From the NCBI RefSeq assembly GCF_030825785.1, contig NZ_JAPJPG010000007.1:1-52744 (forward strand): DNA of 52,744 nucleotides, in the 5' to 3' direction. The DNA is from Anaerococcus sp. (GTDB lineage Bacteria > Bacillota > Clostridia > Tissierellales > Peptoniphilaceae). A program made the translations under genes and the position numbers. Of this stretch, positions 8,783 through 17,242 are shown one piece after another; within the stretch, counting starts at the first letter, position 1, and each line of letters opens with the position of its first letter. The notes beneath the pieces are model-generated. The model was not told where the DNA came from. It searched no databases and saw nothing but the letters and a program-made list of their open reading frames with translations.

Positions 8783-10463
8783 TTCTTAAATCCTCCGCCA
8801 TTTGTAACATTTCTTCCGCAGATTTTTTGCTTGTAGATGTAATATCTACTCCGCTTATCATCCTTGCAATCTCTAAGACGCGATCATCATTAGATAGCTT
8901 TTCTGTTCTACTTATAGTGAAATCTTTAACGTCTTCTTTCTTGATAAGTATATGGTTATTCGCAAGAGATGCAATCTGAGGTAAGTGGCTTATCGCTATA
9001 ATTTGTCTCTTATTAGATAAATCTAGGATTTTCTCCCCCACAACTTGAGCAGTTCTGCCACTTATTCCAGTATCTATTTCATCGAATATCAAGGTGTCTA
9101 CACTATCTGCATCAGAAAATACTTCCTTGAAGGCAAGCATAATTCTGGATAACTCTCCACCTGAAGCAGTTTTTGATAGAGGTTTTAGACAATCGCCTTT
9201 GTTAGTACTGATTAGAAACTCAATATTATCGAATCCATTTGATCCAAGACCTTTCTTTCTATCAATGTCTATCTCGAACTTACCATTTTTGATATCCAAT
9301 TCTTTTATAGCCTTGTTTATTTCTGCCTCAAGGACTTTACTTTTATTTTTACGAATTTCACTTAATTTTGAAGCATAGTCTGATAATTCCCTCTCTATTT
9401 TTGAGATACCCTTGTCTATGCTAGTCCTCAATTCTTCTATTTCTTCGAGTTCTTTAATTCTCATGCTTATCTTGTTATAGTATTCTTTAATATCTTCTAT
9501 AGTAGACCCATATTTTCTCTTTAAGCTAAAGAGAGTTTGATTTATCATATCTAGTTCATACATCCTCTCAGGATCTTGCTCTAGTGATGATTCATAGGAA
9601 TCTATATCTTGATAAACGTCATTTATTAGCTCTGAAACATTTACCAAACTCTTATATATATCATCTATCTTTTCATCAACATAAGTATAGGAATTGATTT
9701 CTGAAATACACTCGTTAATCATACTAGTTAATGATACTTGGCCAAATTCGCTTGAATCAAGATACTCTTTGATTTTATTAGAGGAGTTCATGATAGAGGA
9801 AATATTGTTTAGCTTTTGATATTCTCTGTCTAAATTTTCCTCATCTAGGTTGAAAATATCAACTTCTTCAATCTCATTTATCTGATAATTTATTAAATCT
9901 CTTTCTCTAGTAATCTCTTCTTCAGATAAATCTAATTTATCAAACTTTTCTAACATTTCAGATTTTCTCTGATAGGAGTCATTTAAGCTTTCTCTTAAAA
10001 TCTTGCTTTCATTATCCTTGGTATAATTGTCTATAAGATCTAGATAATTTGTACTATTCATAAAAGAATTACTATCGCCTTGTCTATATATATCTATCAA
10101 AATATGAGAAATTTCTTTTAAACTTGTAAGGTTTGTAATCCTCCCATTGACTCTGATGCTTGATGATTTTTTGCCAATAGTTCTGGTTATTATAAGTTTA
10201 TCATCATCAAAAGATACATCCATATCGCAAAGTATTGCTTTAGTCTCAGAGTTAACTTCAAACACTGCCTCTATAATAGTCTTGTCAGCAAATTTTCCAA
10301 TACTATCCTTATCTGCCCTTGCTCCTAAACAAAGATTGATTGCTTGTAGAATCAAGCTCTTTCCAGAACCTGTCTCGCCTGTAAGGACGTTAAAACCTTC
10401 TTCAAAATATATATGATTTCTTTTAATAATTACAAAATTATCTATAAATAGCTCTAAAAGCAT
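8775..10463 (-). CDS. recN: DNA repair protein RecN
   Basis: SMC-like ATPase recruited to double-strand breaks. It has 562 residues. Walker A is GETGSGKS near residue 30. Two long coiled-coil arms occupy roughly residues 150-350, and the ABC signature TASGGELSRIMLA precedes Walker B TLIFDEIDTGISG. The start codon overlaps the argR stop by one base. argR-recN adjacency is conserved in Firmicutes. In spore formers spoIVB and spo0A often follow; here nudF does. Confidence 0.95.
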   Translation of the reverse strand: MLLELFIDNFVIIKRNHIYFEEGFNVLTGETGSGKSLILQAINLCLGARADKDSIGKFADKTIIEAVFEVNSETKAILCDMDVSFDDDKLIITRTIGKKSSSIRVNGRITNLTSLKEISHILIDIYRQGDSNSFMNSTNYLDLIDNYTKDNESKILRESLNDSYQRKSEMLEKFDKLDLSEEEITRERDLINYQINEIEEVDIFNLDEENLDREYQKLNNISSIMNSSNKIKEYLDSSEFGQVSLTSMINECISEINSYTYVDEKIDDIYKSLVNVSELINDVYQDIDSYESSLEQDPERMYELDMINQTLFSLKRKYGSTIEDIKEYYNKISMRIKELEEIEELRTSIDKGISKIERELSDYASKLSEIRKNKSKVLEAEINKAIKELDIKNGKFEIDIDRKKGLGSNGFDNIEFLISTNKGDCLKPLSKTASGGELSRIMLAFKEVFSDADSVDTLIFDEIDTGISGRTAQVVGEKILDLSNKRQIIAISHLPQIASLANNHILIKKEDVKDFTISRTEKLSNDDRVLEIARMISGVDITSTSKKSAEEMLQMAEDLRNE

Positions 10464-10915
10464 TATTTTATGAGACTCCTCAAATCTTCTATTAATATCT
10501 CAATCGTATCTTCTGACGTAGGAGTAATAAAAATAGTATCGATTCCAGTAACAATTCCACCAACATTTTCAAGCTTTTCGTTTGTAATATAGGCTCCGCA
10601 TACAGTCGCACAATAAGAAATTGTCTTTATTACAATCAGTCCTGAAGTTTTCTCTATTGATAAAACGGATTCCTTGAAAATCTTTTCCATTCTTTCTGTG
10701 AGTGTATCATAAACTGTATCAACAACTGTATATTTGTATTCATAATCATCAGTTTGAACTTTAGATATCCTAAGCTCTTTAATATCTCGAGATATAGTAG
10801 CTTGTGTCGCATCGACCCCGTGATCTTTTAGCATCTCAGACAATTGACTCTGTGTCTTTACGTCGTTGTTTTGAATTATATCTAAAATTAATCTTTGTCT
10901 TGTATACTTTTTCAT
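10463..10915 (-). CDS. argR: Arginine repressor ArgR
   Basis: Arginine-sensing transcription factor of 150 residues. The N-terminal winged helix has the recognition segment ATQATISRDIKELRI. The C-terminal oligomerisation and arginine-binding domain contains VGGIVTGIDTIFITP, where most members have a GTIAGDDTI-like motif. No arginine biosynthesis gene lies in the window, so its targets must be elsewhere. It sits between ispA and recN with eight bases to ispA. Confidence 0.93.
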   Translation of the reverse strand: MKKYTRQRLILDIIQNNDVKTQSQLSEMLKDHGVDATQATISRDIKELRISKVQTDDYEYKYTVVDTVYDTLTERMEKIFKESVLSIEKTSGLIVIKTISYCATVCGAYITNEKLENVGGIVTGIDTIFITPTSEDTIEILIEDLRSLIK

Positions 10916-10923
10916 AATCGCCT

Positions 10924-11763
10924 CTAATATTTTCTATTCGTTAGAAATTCGATTAGAAATAAAAGAAAATCATTATTTTCTAAATCTTCAATTTCTTTTT
11001 TACATTTACCATTAATTTCAGCTAGAAATTTCTTACTAGTATCGTGATCTTTTAAGTTTAATATATTAATCTCATCTTTGAAGTCTTCTTCTAATAAATC
11101 GTCCTGAATCTGAAACCCTAAGCCTAAATAATATGAATATCTTTCAAGTCTAGCTATAATTTCATCATCAAAACCATTAACAAGACCAGCTGCTACAATA
11201 GCACCCTTGAAGAAATCTCCTGTTTTCTTATCATATACTTCGACTAAGAAGTCTTCATCATAAGATTTTCTTCTCCTAAGGTCTAATATTTGACCGCTGA
11301 TCATCCCATCTTTGCCAACCCTTCTCATTAGATAAGAAGCTGCTTTAAGATAGGCTGGATCATCTATAGAAATATCCATCATAAGCATACTTGCTTCACT
11401 TAAGAGAGCATCTCCAGTAAGTATCGCCAAATCCTCGCCAAAATGTTTGTGAACACTTTCCTTTCCACGTCTGTAATCATCATTATCCATAGCTGGCAAA
11501 TCATCATGAACAAGGGAGTAAGCCTGAATCATCTCTATTGCTAAAGCAAAGATTAAATCGTTTTTACTGATTTCATTTGTATGTAGTCTCCTAGTTTCTA
11601 AGAATAAGCTTGCACGAATTCTCTTACCAGAATCAGCTGCATAAAGCATAGCTTCATTAATTTTAGAATCTTTAGAGAAATACTCGTCCATTTCCTCATC
11701 AATAATTCTCTTATTGTAGGCTAGTCTATTTTCATATTTTTCGTAAATCGTATCATTCATCAC
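10924..11763 (-). CDS. ispA: Polyprenyl (farnesyl/geranyl) diphosphate synthase, divergent C-terminus
   Basis: Trans-prenyltransferase that condenses isopentenyl units made by the MEP pathway ending in IspH. It has 279 residues. The first aspartate-rich motif is intact (VHDDLPAMDND near residue 83). The second is altered: QIQDDLLEED instead of the usual DDxxD with a third Asp. The conserved GK-GSD-KxTY stretch that normally follows is replaced by an unrelated charged segment (DEINILNLKDHDTSKKF), and the C-terminus is short. The start is GTG at 11763 or the next codon, ATG at 11760, overlapping xseB. dxs and tlyA, commonly next in Clostridia, are absent here. Confidence 0.88.
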   Translation of the reverse strand: MMNDTIYEKYENRLAYNKRIIDEEMDEYFSKDSKINEAMLYAADSGKRIRASLFLETRRLHTNEISKNDLIFALAIEMIQAYSLVHDDLPAMDNDDYRRGKESVHKHFGEDLAILTGDALLSEASMLMMDISIDDPAYLKAASYLMRRVGKDGMISGQILDLRRRKSYDEDFLVEVYDKKTGDFFKGAIVAAGLVNGFDDEIIARLERYSYYLGLGFQIQDDLLEEDFKDEINILNLKDHDTSKKFLAEINGKCKKEIEDLENNDFLLFLIEFLTNRKY

Positions 11764-11941
11764 TTGTTATCGTCTCTACCTTTGCTTTATACTCACTCAA
11801 TCTCTCTTCTAGCTTAATATATATATCACTAGCTTTTTCATATATCTTAATACTCTCATCGAGATTATCTTTGCTATTTTCTAACTCTTCTAAGAGCTCT
11901 TCCATTTTTTTGAAATTTTCTTCTATTGACTTATCAATCAA
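11753..11941 (-). CDS. xseB: Exodeoxyribonuclease VII small subunit
   Basis: A 62-residue helical protein that binds the large subunit XseA to form the single-strand-specific exonuclease. The family pattern is visible: NFKKMEELLEELENSKDNLD, then SIKIYEKASDIY. It overlaps xseA by eight bases and ispA by eleven, as in many Firmicutes. Confidence 0.93.
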   Translation of the reverse strand: MIDKSIEENFKKMEELLEELENSKDNLDESIKIYEKASDIYIKLEERLSEYKAKVETITSDE

Positions 11942-13118
11942 CTACTTCCACCTTCACTTTTCCATCGTTAAATTCTATAAAAGCAATATCAGATTTTTTA
12001 AGAGAATGCTTAGAAAATATTGTATTACCCATATCATCTTTGATATGAATATTCTTCTTTCCAATTTCTATTATATCCTTAAATCTCTTTAGCTCTGATG
12101 ACATAAGCCTTAGTTTTTGCTCATTATATGCTAGGTTTGACCTTAATCTTAGATCTAAATCTTTTTTTAGATAAGTAAGACTATTTATTCTCTTATCAAT
12201 TTCTCTTATAGGACTCTTCCTATCTAGAATCTTTTCTGTCTCACGCAATCTATATTCATAATCCCTAATTTTAGATAAGGTTATTTCACCCATCTTAGTG
12301 ACGATGTTTTTCATCTCTTTATAAATATCGGAGTAATTCTTGATTACATAAGATCCTGCTTCTGTTGGAGTTTGTAGACTTAGATCCGCTACTAAATCTA
12401 AAAGTGTCTGATCTATTTTGTGACCTATGGCCGAAATAATAGGTGTTTTGGCTAGAAATGCTGCATCAATTACTAAGCTATCGTTAAATGAAGACAAATC
12501 TTCACTAGATCCTCCACCCCTTGTGATAACAATTAAATCAAGATCCTTTTTATCTAATCTTTCAATTGCCTTTTTTACCATAAGTGGAGAAGACTCTCCT
12601 TGAACCTTTACAGGGGATACAAATATGTGTATATCATTTGGCTTTTGATTGATGACTGATAGAAAATCTACAATAGCAGCACCTTCTTCAGAAGTAATTA
12701 AGCCGATTTTTTGAGGTAATTTAGGAATTTCTTTTTTGTTTTCTAGATCAAAATATCCTTTTTTCTTAAATTCCTCCTTCATTTGAAGAAATTCAAGATA
12801 TTTTTGAGATAGTCCTTTTTCTCTTATTTCATTAACTGAAATAACAATCCTAGAAGAGAAGTTATTAAAAAGTACGGTTCCCTTAACCAGCACATCCTTG
12901 CCTATTTCCACAGAAAAATCTATATCCTTATCCTCATAATAATAGATGACACAGTCTATGATATCCCTCTCTTCTTTTAGAGAAAAATATAAATGGGAAT
13001 TATTGATCCTAACGTTCGATAATTGCCCATTTATATAAAGATTTTGGAATATAGGATCGTGTTTTATATTAGATTTAAAATATTCATTAAACTGTTTAAC
13101 ACTAAGCGCTTTTCTCAT
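11934..13118 (-). CDS. xseA: Exodeoxyribonuclease VII large subunit
   Basis: Catalytic subunit that degrades single-stranded DNA from both ends. It has 394 residues. The N-terminal OB fold runs to about residue 100 (GQLSNVRINNSHLYFSLK). The catalytic core contains VKVQGESSP, VITRGGGSSEDL and ISAIGHKIDQTL, followed by a coiled-coil C-terminus. It overlaps nusB by four bases and xseB by eight. Confidence 0.95.
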   Translation of the reverse strand: MRKALSVKQFNEYFKSNIKHDPIFQNLYINGQLSNVRINNSHLYFSLKEERDIIDCVIYYYEDKDIDFSVEIGKDVLVKGTVLFNNFSSRIVISVNEIREKGLSQKYLEFLQMKEEFKKKGYFDLENKKEIPKLPQKIGLITSEEGAAIVDFLSVINQKPNDIHIFVSPVKVQGESSPLMVKKAIERLDKKDLDLIVITRGGGSSEDLSSFNDSLVIDAAFLAKTPIISAIGHKIDQTLLDLVADLSLQTPTEAGSYVIKNYSDIYKEMKNIVTKMGEITLSKIRDYEYRLRETEKILDRKSPIREIDKRINSLTYLKKDLDLRLRSNLAYNEQKLRLMSSELKRFKDIIEIGKKNIHIKDDMGNTIFSKHSLKKSDIAFIEFNDGKVKVEVVD

Positions 13119-13498
13119 TTTCCATCTTTTCTAACGATTGATCCTAAGATAGAATTTACCAGCTTATAATCATCTTCATCTGAGTACTTCTTTGCTAGAT
13201 TTACAGCTTCGTTGATTGAAACTGACACTGGAATATTCATAAAATATATCTCGTTAATGCTCAGGTGTAGAATTGATCTTACTACCTTAGATAATCTCTT
13301 GTGTTTATTGTCGAGATTACTAGTAAGTTTATCATCAATGCTAGAGAAGTTATTTAGAAAAGATGATATGGATGTTTTTACAAAATCTTCACCAGTAAGA
13401 TCTAAGTCTTCTAAGACCTTATCTATATCTTCAATTTTACTAATACTGTCTTGGTAGATGAGTTTAAAAACCCACTCTCTCTGCTCAATCCTATTCAT
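13115..13498 (-). CDS. nusB: Transcription antitermination factor NusB
   Basis: Small all-helical factor that binds boxA RNA with NusE (ribosomal protein S10) in rRNA antitermination. It has 127 residues. The N-terminus REWVFKLIYQD and the C-terminal pattern SINEAVNLAKKYSDEDDYKLVNSILG are typical. The start overlaps the yqhY stop by one base and the end overlaps xseA. Confidence 0.94.
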   Translation of the reverse strand: MNRIEQREWVFKLIYQDSISKIEDIDKVLEDLDLTGEDFVKTSISSFLNNFSSIDDKLTSNLDNKHKRLSKVVRSILHLSINEIYFMNIPVSVSINEAVNLAKKYSDEDDYKLVNSILGSIVRKDGK

Positions 13499-13824
13499 TA
13501 TATTTCTAAATTACCAACATTTACATCCACTCTAGTTACGGAAATCCCTGTCATATTTTCAACTATATTTTTGACATTTTCTTGTATTTTCTTAACTGTC
13601 TTTCTAACATTAATATTTCTATCAAAATTAACATCTAGAGTGAAATGTAGGTTTTCTCCGTGTTTTCTTACTTTACTTTTAGAATTTCTCTTGTGGAATT
13701 TGAAAGACTTACCTTGATCATCTTCGCAGTAAACACCATATACATCACTAGCTGCTGCTACCGCTATTTGATCAAGAATTTCGTCTGCTATCTTGACTGA
13801 TCCATTGATGAAAGTTCCTGACAT
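13498..13824 (-). CDS. yqhY: Asp23/Gls24 family protein (YqhY-like)
   Basis: A 108-residue Asp23/Gls24 (DUF322) protein. In Bacillus YqhY lies beside nusB and is linked to acetyl-CoA carboxylase control. Here it lies between efp and nusB, supporting that assignment. It starts with the family pattern GSVKIADEILDQIAVAAASDVYGV, with a basic insertion (KRNSKSKVRKHG) in the middle. A second paralogue, yloU, is at 20810-21163. No signal peptide or membrane segment is present. Confidence 0.87.
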   Translation of the reverse strand: MSGTFINGSVKIADEILDQIAVAAASDVYGVYCEDDQGKSFKFHKRNSKSKVRKHGENLHFTLDVNFDRNINVRKTVKKIQENVKNIVENMTGISVTRVDVNVGNLEI

Positions 13825-13834
13825 TATTTGCTCC

Positions 13835-14392
13835 TTATACTCTTGATAGGTAATCTCCAGTTCTTGTGTCGATTTTGATTACGTCGCCTTCATTTACGAA
13901 AACTGGGACTTGTATAACTGCTCCTGTCTCAACTGTTGCAGGTTTTGTTACGTTTGTTGCTGTATCACCTTTAATAGCTGGCTCTGTTTCTTCTACCTTA
14001 AGTTCAACAAAGTTAGGTGCTTCAATTTGGAATGGTTTACCTTCATAGAATTTAATTTGAACAGGCTCATTTTCTTTTACATAAATGATTGCATCTTTAA
14101 CCGCTTCATATTCAATACCTATTTGCTCAAATGTTTCTGGGTCCATAAAATAATATAGCTGGCCATCATTGTATAAATATGACATTTCTTTAGTTGAAAT
14201 TACAGCTTGTTCGAACTTTTCATTTGGGTTAAAGGTAACATCCTTAGCGCCACCATTCATTACAGATCTAATTTTTGCACGAACAAATGCCGCTCCCTTA
14301 CCTGGTTTAACATGTTGAAAATCAACTATTTGATAAACGTCATTATCATATACAAAAGTTACGCCTTTTCTTAAATCATTTGCTGAAATCAT
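13835..14392 (-). CDS. efp: Elongation factor P
   Basis: Relieves ribosome stalling at polyproline stretches. It has 185 residues in three beta-barrel domains. The tip loop HVKPGKGAAF carries Lys32, the modifiable residue. The C-terminal signature runs through GDVIKIDTRTGDYLSRV. It is the first gene of a 12-gene operon. AGGAGG lies four bases before the ATG, and a promoter is visible at 14421-14449. Confidence 0.97.
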   Translation of the reverse strand: MISANDLRKGVTFVYDNDVYQIVDFQHVKPGKGAAFVRAKIRSVMNGGAKDVTFNPNEKFEQAVISTKEMSYLYNDGQLYYFMDPETFEQIGIEYEAVKDAIIYVKENEPVQIKFYEGKPFQIEAPNFVELKVEETEPAIKGDTATNVTKPATVETGAVIQVPVFVNEGDVIKIDTRTGDYLSRV

Positions 14393-14420
14393 ATATCCTC
14401 CTACGCATGTTTCTTCTATT

Positions 14421-14449
14421 ATTATACCATATGAACTAATATTTTTAAA
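14421..14449 (-). promoter_or_regulatory. Promoter of the efp operon (extended -10)
   Basis: On the minus strand, TATAAT (14421-14426) is preceded directly by TGG, an extended -10. A weak TTTAAA sits 17 bases upstream at 14444-14449. The following leader is about 25 bases and ends in AGGAGG. A small palindrome, TTAGCT-TTTT-AGCTAA, lies just upstream at 14454-14469. Confidence 0.7.
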
Positions 14450-14477
14450 ACTATTAGCTTTTTAGCTAACTCTATAA

Positions 14478-14506
14478 TTTATTTATTAGTCTCTTTAACG
14501 TATAAT
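14478..14506 (+). promoter_or_regulatory. Probable tmcAL promoter
   Basis: TATAAT at 14501-14506 with a poor -35 (TTTATT at 14478-14483), spacing 17. The tmcAL ATG follows within 16 bases, and GGTGAT between them is the likely ribosome binding site. Confidence 0.45.
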
Positions 14507-14521
14507 TAATATGGTGATACT

Positions 14522-15706
14522 ATGAAAAAACTTGCAATTATTTCTGAATTTAATCCATTTCATAATGGACACAAATATTTAATAGACAAGGCAAAGGAAA
14601 TTACAGAAGCAGACGTATCTATTAGCCTAATGAGTGGCGATTTTGTACAAAGAGGAGAAGCGAGCCTTATTGATAAGTATTCGAGAGCCGATGTAGCCTT
14701 AGATAATGCCTTCGACCTAGTTATAGAGATGCCAAATTTTATATCTCTACAATCAGCAGAATTCTTTTCTCACAAATCAATAGAGCTTTTAAATAAATTA
14801 AAGATAGATTATCTGGCTTTTGGAATTGAGCATATAAATAGTGAGAAATTCTTAGAAATTTCAGATAAAATAATAAATAATAACGGAAAGTTAGAAGAGT
14901 TAACTAAGCACTATCTAAATAATAAACATTCATTCACACAAGCAAGGTACCTTGCCCTAAAAAGTTTCTTAGGAGGGAATGATTTCATTAGCTCTAACAA
15001 TATTCTAGCTCTTGAATATATGAGATCTATTAGTAAAATTAACCCAAATATCAAGCCAATTCCGATCAGAAGGATAGGAGCCAATAACCAGGATCTTGAT
15101 ATAAAAGATGAAAAATTTGCCTCATCTACATCCATAAGGAGGAATCTATCTGGCGAGATTAAAAATCTTATGCCTTATTCATCTTACCAAAAATTACAAG
15201 ACTTCCAAAAGAATTACAAACAAGCAAACAAGGAAAAACTTTTTGATATTTTTAAATACAAATTAATGATCGAAGAATCTCCGATTAGGGACTCCTTATG
15301 CTATGAAGAAGGTTTAGATAACTATTTTAGAGATTTGTTAAAAGATAATCCTAGCTACGATGAGTTCATTGATCTTGCTGTATCTAGACGCAATACTAAG
15401 GCAAGAATTAACAGACTTATCCTAAATTATATACTAAATAACGAGAAATGTCTTAATGAAATTGATTTTGATTTCATTAAAGTGCTTGCATTTAACGAAA
15501 ATACTACAAGCGTTTTTAAAGAGATAAAGGGAGATTTACAAATTGTAATAAGAAAGTCTGATCTTGTAAAATTAAGTAGAAACGATCTTATTATTTATGA
15601 AAATATGCTAAGGGCAAGCAAGCTCTACTCCCTTCTAATAGATAGAAAGCTCAACTCAGATTTTACGAGAAATATTACAATTAAAAAAACCTATGAGGCC
15701 AATTAG
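14522..15706 (+). CDS. tmcAL: tRNA(Met) cytidine acetate ligase TmcAL
   Basis: Makes N4-acetylcytidine at the wobble position of elongator tRNA-Met, using acetate and ATP. It has 394 residues, the family length. The nucleotidyltransferase motifs are SEFNPFHNGH at residues 8-17 and FASSTSIRRNL near residue 200. It stands alone on the plus strand between two minus-strand operons, diverging from efp. Its stop codon lies inside a two-way terminator. Confidence 0.93.
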   Translation: MKKLAIISEFNPFHNGHKYLIDKAKEITEADVSISLMSGDFVQRGEASLIDKYSRADVALDNAFDLVIEMPNFISLQSAEFFSHKSIELLNKLKIDYLAFGIEHINSEKFLEISDKIINNNGKLEELTKHYLNNKHSFTQARYLALKSFLGGNDFISSNNILALEYMRSISKINPNIKPIPIRRIGANNQDLDIKDEKFASSTSIRRNLSGEIKNLMPYSSYQKLQDFQKNYKQANKEKLFDIFKYKLMIEESPIRDSLCYEEGLDNYFRDLLKDNPSYDEFIDLAVSRRNTKARINRLILNYILNNEKCLNEIDFDFIKVLAFNENTTSVFKEIKGDLQIVIRKSDLVKLSRNDLIIYENMLRASKLYSLLIDRKLNSDFTRNITIKKTYEAN

Positions 15707-15724
15707 CTTCATAGGTTAAGTTTT
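15683..15724. terminator. Two-way terminator between tmcAL and the coaD operon
   Basis: Nine-base-pair perfect stem (AACCTATGA with TCATAGGTT, loop of 12). On the minus strand it is followed by seven T residues. On the plus strand it is followed by AAGTTTTATTT. It serves both convergent transcripts, better on the minus strand. Confidence 0.85.
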
Positions 15725-16211
15725 ATTTATTTTCTAGAATTGTTCTTCTATTCTTCTCAAGTTGGTTAGCGAGTTGACTGAAGTTTTCAACAGAGCCTTG
15801 GAATAATCTATCTACGTAAGCATAAGATTGTTGCCTAATCTTATCAGCTTCCATATTAGCTTCTTCAATTATCCTTTCCGCTTCATTCCTAGCTTCTCTA
15901 GTTATTTCATTTTCTGAAACTAGTTGTCTAAATTTATTTCTAGCTTGCTCTTTAATATTATTAATTTCATTTTCTGCTTCATTTAATCTGCTATCAGCTT
16001 CACTCTTGGCCTCACCAATGATTCTATCTTTCTCATCAGTTACCCATTGAGCTTGCTTGATCTCTTCTGGTAAAGCATCTTTCATTTCATTTAATAATTC
16101 ATAGATTTCATCTGGATCTACAGAAACTTTTCTCGAAAATGGTACAGATGATGATTCATCCATCACATCTTCCATCTCATTAATCAAGTTAATCAATTTA
16201 TTTTGTGCCAT
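15723..16211 (-). CDS. Coiled-coil protein, DivIVA/ATPase-subunit-like, unknown function
   Basis: A 162-residue cytoplasmic protein that I do not recognise beyond its shape. Residues 1-55 include a charged head with DPDEIYELLNEMKDALP. Residues 60-135 are a continuous Glu/Arg/Ala-rich coiled coil (EAKSEADSRLNEAENEI and similar), resembling the stalk subunits of V/F-type ATPases and DivIVA-like proteins. There is no membrane segment. It is the last gene of the yloU-coaD operon, ten bases after coaD. Similar proteins beside coaD are often annotated simply as ATPase; I see no nucleotide-binding motif here. A scaffolding or cell-division role would be speculative. Confidence 0.75.
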   Translation of the reverse strand: MAQNKLINLINEMEDVMDESSSVPFSRKVSVDPDEIYELLNEMKDALPEEIKQAQWVTDEKDRIIGEAKSEADSRLNEAENEINNIKEQARNKFRQLVSENEITREARNEAERIIEEANMEADKIRQQSYAYVDRLFQGSVENFSQLANQLEKNRRTILENK

Positions 16212-16221
16212 AACATCCCCC

Positions 16222-16701
16222 TTATTGAAACTTCTCTTTGATTCTCTCTTCTACTTCTTTACTTACAAAAGAAGAAACATCCCCCTTGAATGCTGCAACT
16301 TCCCTCACTCCACTTGAGCTTATAAAGGAATAGTTAGGATCGCTTAAAAGAAATATAGTCTCTAGACCATCCATTAGTTTTGAATTAAACATAGCTATGT
16401 TTTTCTCATACTCATAGTCTGTGACTTCTCTTAAGCCTCTTGCAACTATCTTAATGTCGTTTTCTTTTGCAAAGTTCACTAACAATCCATCAAAAGATGA
16501 AATGCTTACATTATCAATTCCATCTTTTATCATTTGATCTTTTATAATTGCTTCTCTTTCTTCTAGAGAAAAGACTGATTTTTTATGTTCATTAATTAAT
16601 ACAGCTACGACAACTTCGTCGAACATCTTTGATAATCTTTTGATTATATCAACATGTCCAAGAGTCAATGGGTCGAAGCTACCTGGATAAATAACTTTCA
16701 T
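16222..16701 (-). CDS. coaD: Phosphopantetheine adenylyltransferase
   Basis: Penultimate step of coenzyme A synthesis: ATP plus 4'-phosphopantetheine to dephospho-CoA. It has 159 residues. The T/HxGH nucleotidyl motif is TLGH at residues 13-16 after YPGSFDP. The second motif ISSSGVREVA is near residue 127, and RGLREVTDYEYE is near 90. It overlaps rsmD by 23 bases; rsmD-coaD is a conserved pair. Confidence 0.97.
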   Translation of the reverse strand: MKVIYPGSFDPLTLGHVDIIKRLSKMFDEVVVAVLINEHKKSVFSLEEREAIIKDQMIKDGIDNVSISSFDGLLVNFAKENDIKIVARGLREVTDYEYEKNIAMFNSKLMDGLETIFLLSDPNYSFISSSGVREVAAFKGDVSSFVSKEVEERIKEKFQ

Positions 16702-17242
16702 TTGCTTTATATATGTTTACTTGTTTCCTTCCATAAGATTTTGCCTTAATAGGAGTTAATTCTCTTATATAAGAAAAATCTAATTCTCTATCTGATTCTG
16801 TTATTATTATACCTTCATAGACTAATAATTCATATTCTAATATTAGCTTAATAGATTGCTCTACTAAATCGCCCTCATAAGGTGGATCTAGAAATATGTA
16901 GTCAAAGCTACAATTACAATCCTTATATTTTTTCAAAGCTTTTTTAAAATCAAGCCTATCTACACTTACATTAGAAGCCTTAACTTTCTCTATATTTTTA
17001 TTTAGGATAGAAAAAGTAGAGGAATTTCTTTCGTTAAATGTTACTTCACGAGCTCCTCTTGATAGAAACTCTATTCCCATCTGTCCAGTTCCAGAAAATA
17101 GGTCCAAGGCAGTGAATTCCTTCCTAAATGGGTAAAGCATATCAAATATAGCTTCTTTTACTTTATTATCAGTAGGCCTAGACGTATTTGACTTTGGAGA
17201 TTGTAAAATGAATCCCTTGTATTTTCCTGCTACTACTCTCAT
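16679..17242 (-). CDS. rsmD: 16S rRNA (guanine966-N2)-methyltransferase RsmD
   Basis: Methylates G966 of 16S rRNA. It has 187 residues. It begins MRVVAGKYKG, followed by SRPTDNKVKEAIFDML. SAM motif I is ALDLFSGTGQMGIE, and the catalytic motif IV is DPPYEGD near residue 118. The start abuts the recG stop, and its end overlaps coaD by 23 bases. Confidence 0.95.
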   Translation of the reverse strand: MRVVAGKYKGFILQSPKSNTSRPTDNKVKEAIFDMLYPFRKEFTALDLFSGTGQMGIEFLSRGAREVTFNERNSSTFSILNKNIEKVKASNVSVDRLDFKKALKKYKDCNCSFDYIFLDPPYEGDLVEQSIKLILEYELLVYEGIIITESDRELDFSYIRELTPIKAKSYGRKQVNIYKANESYLSR

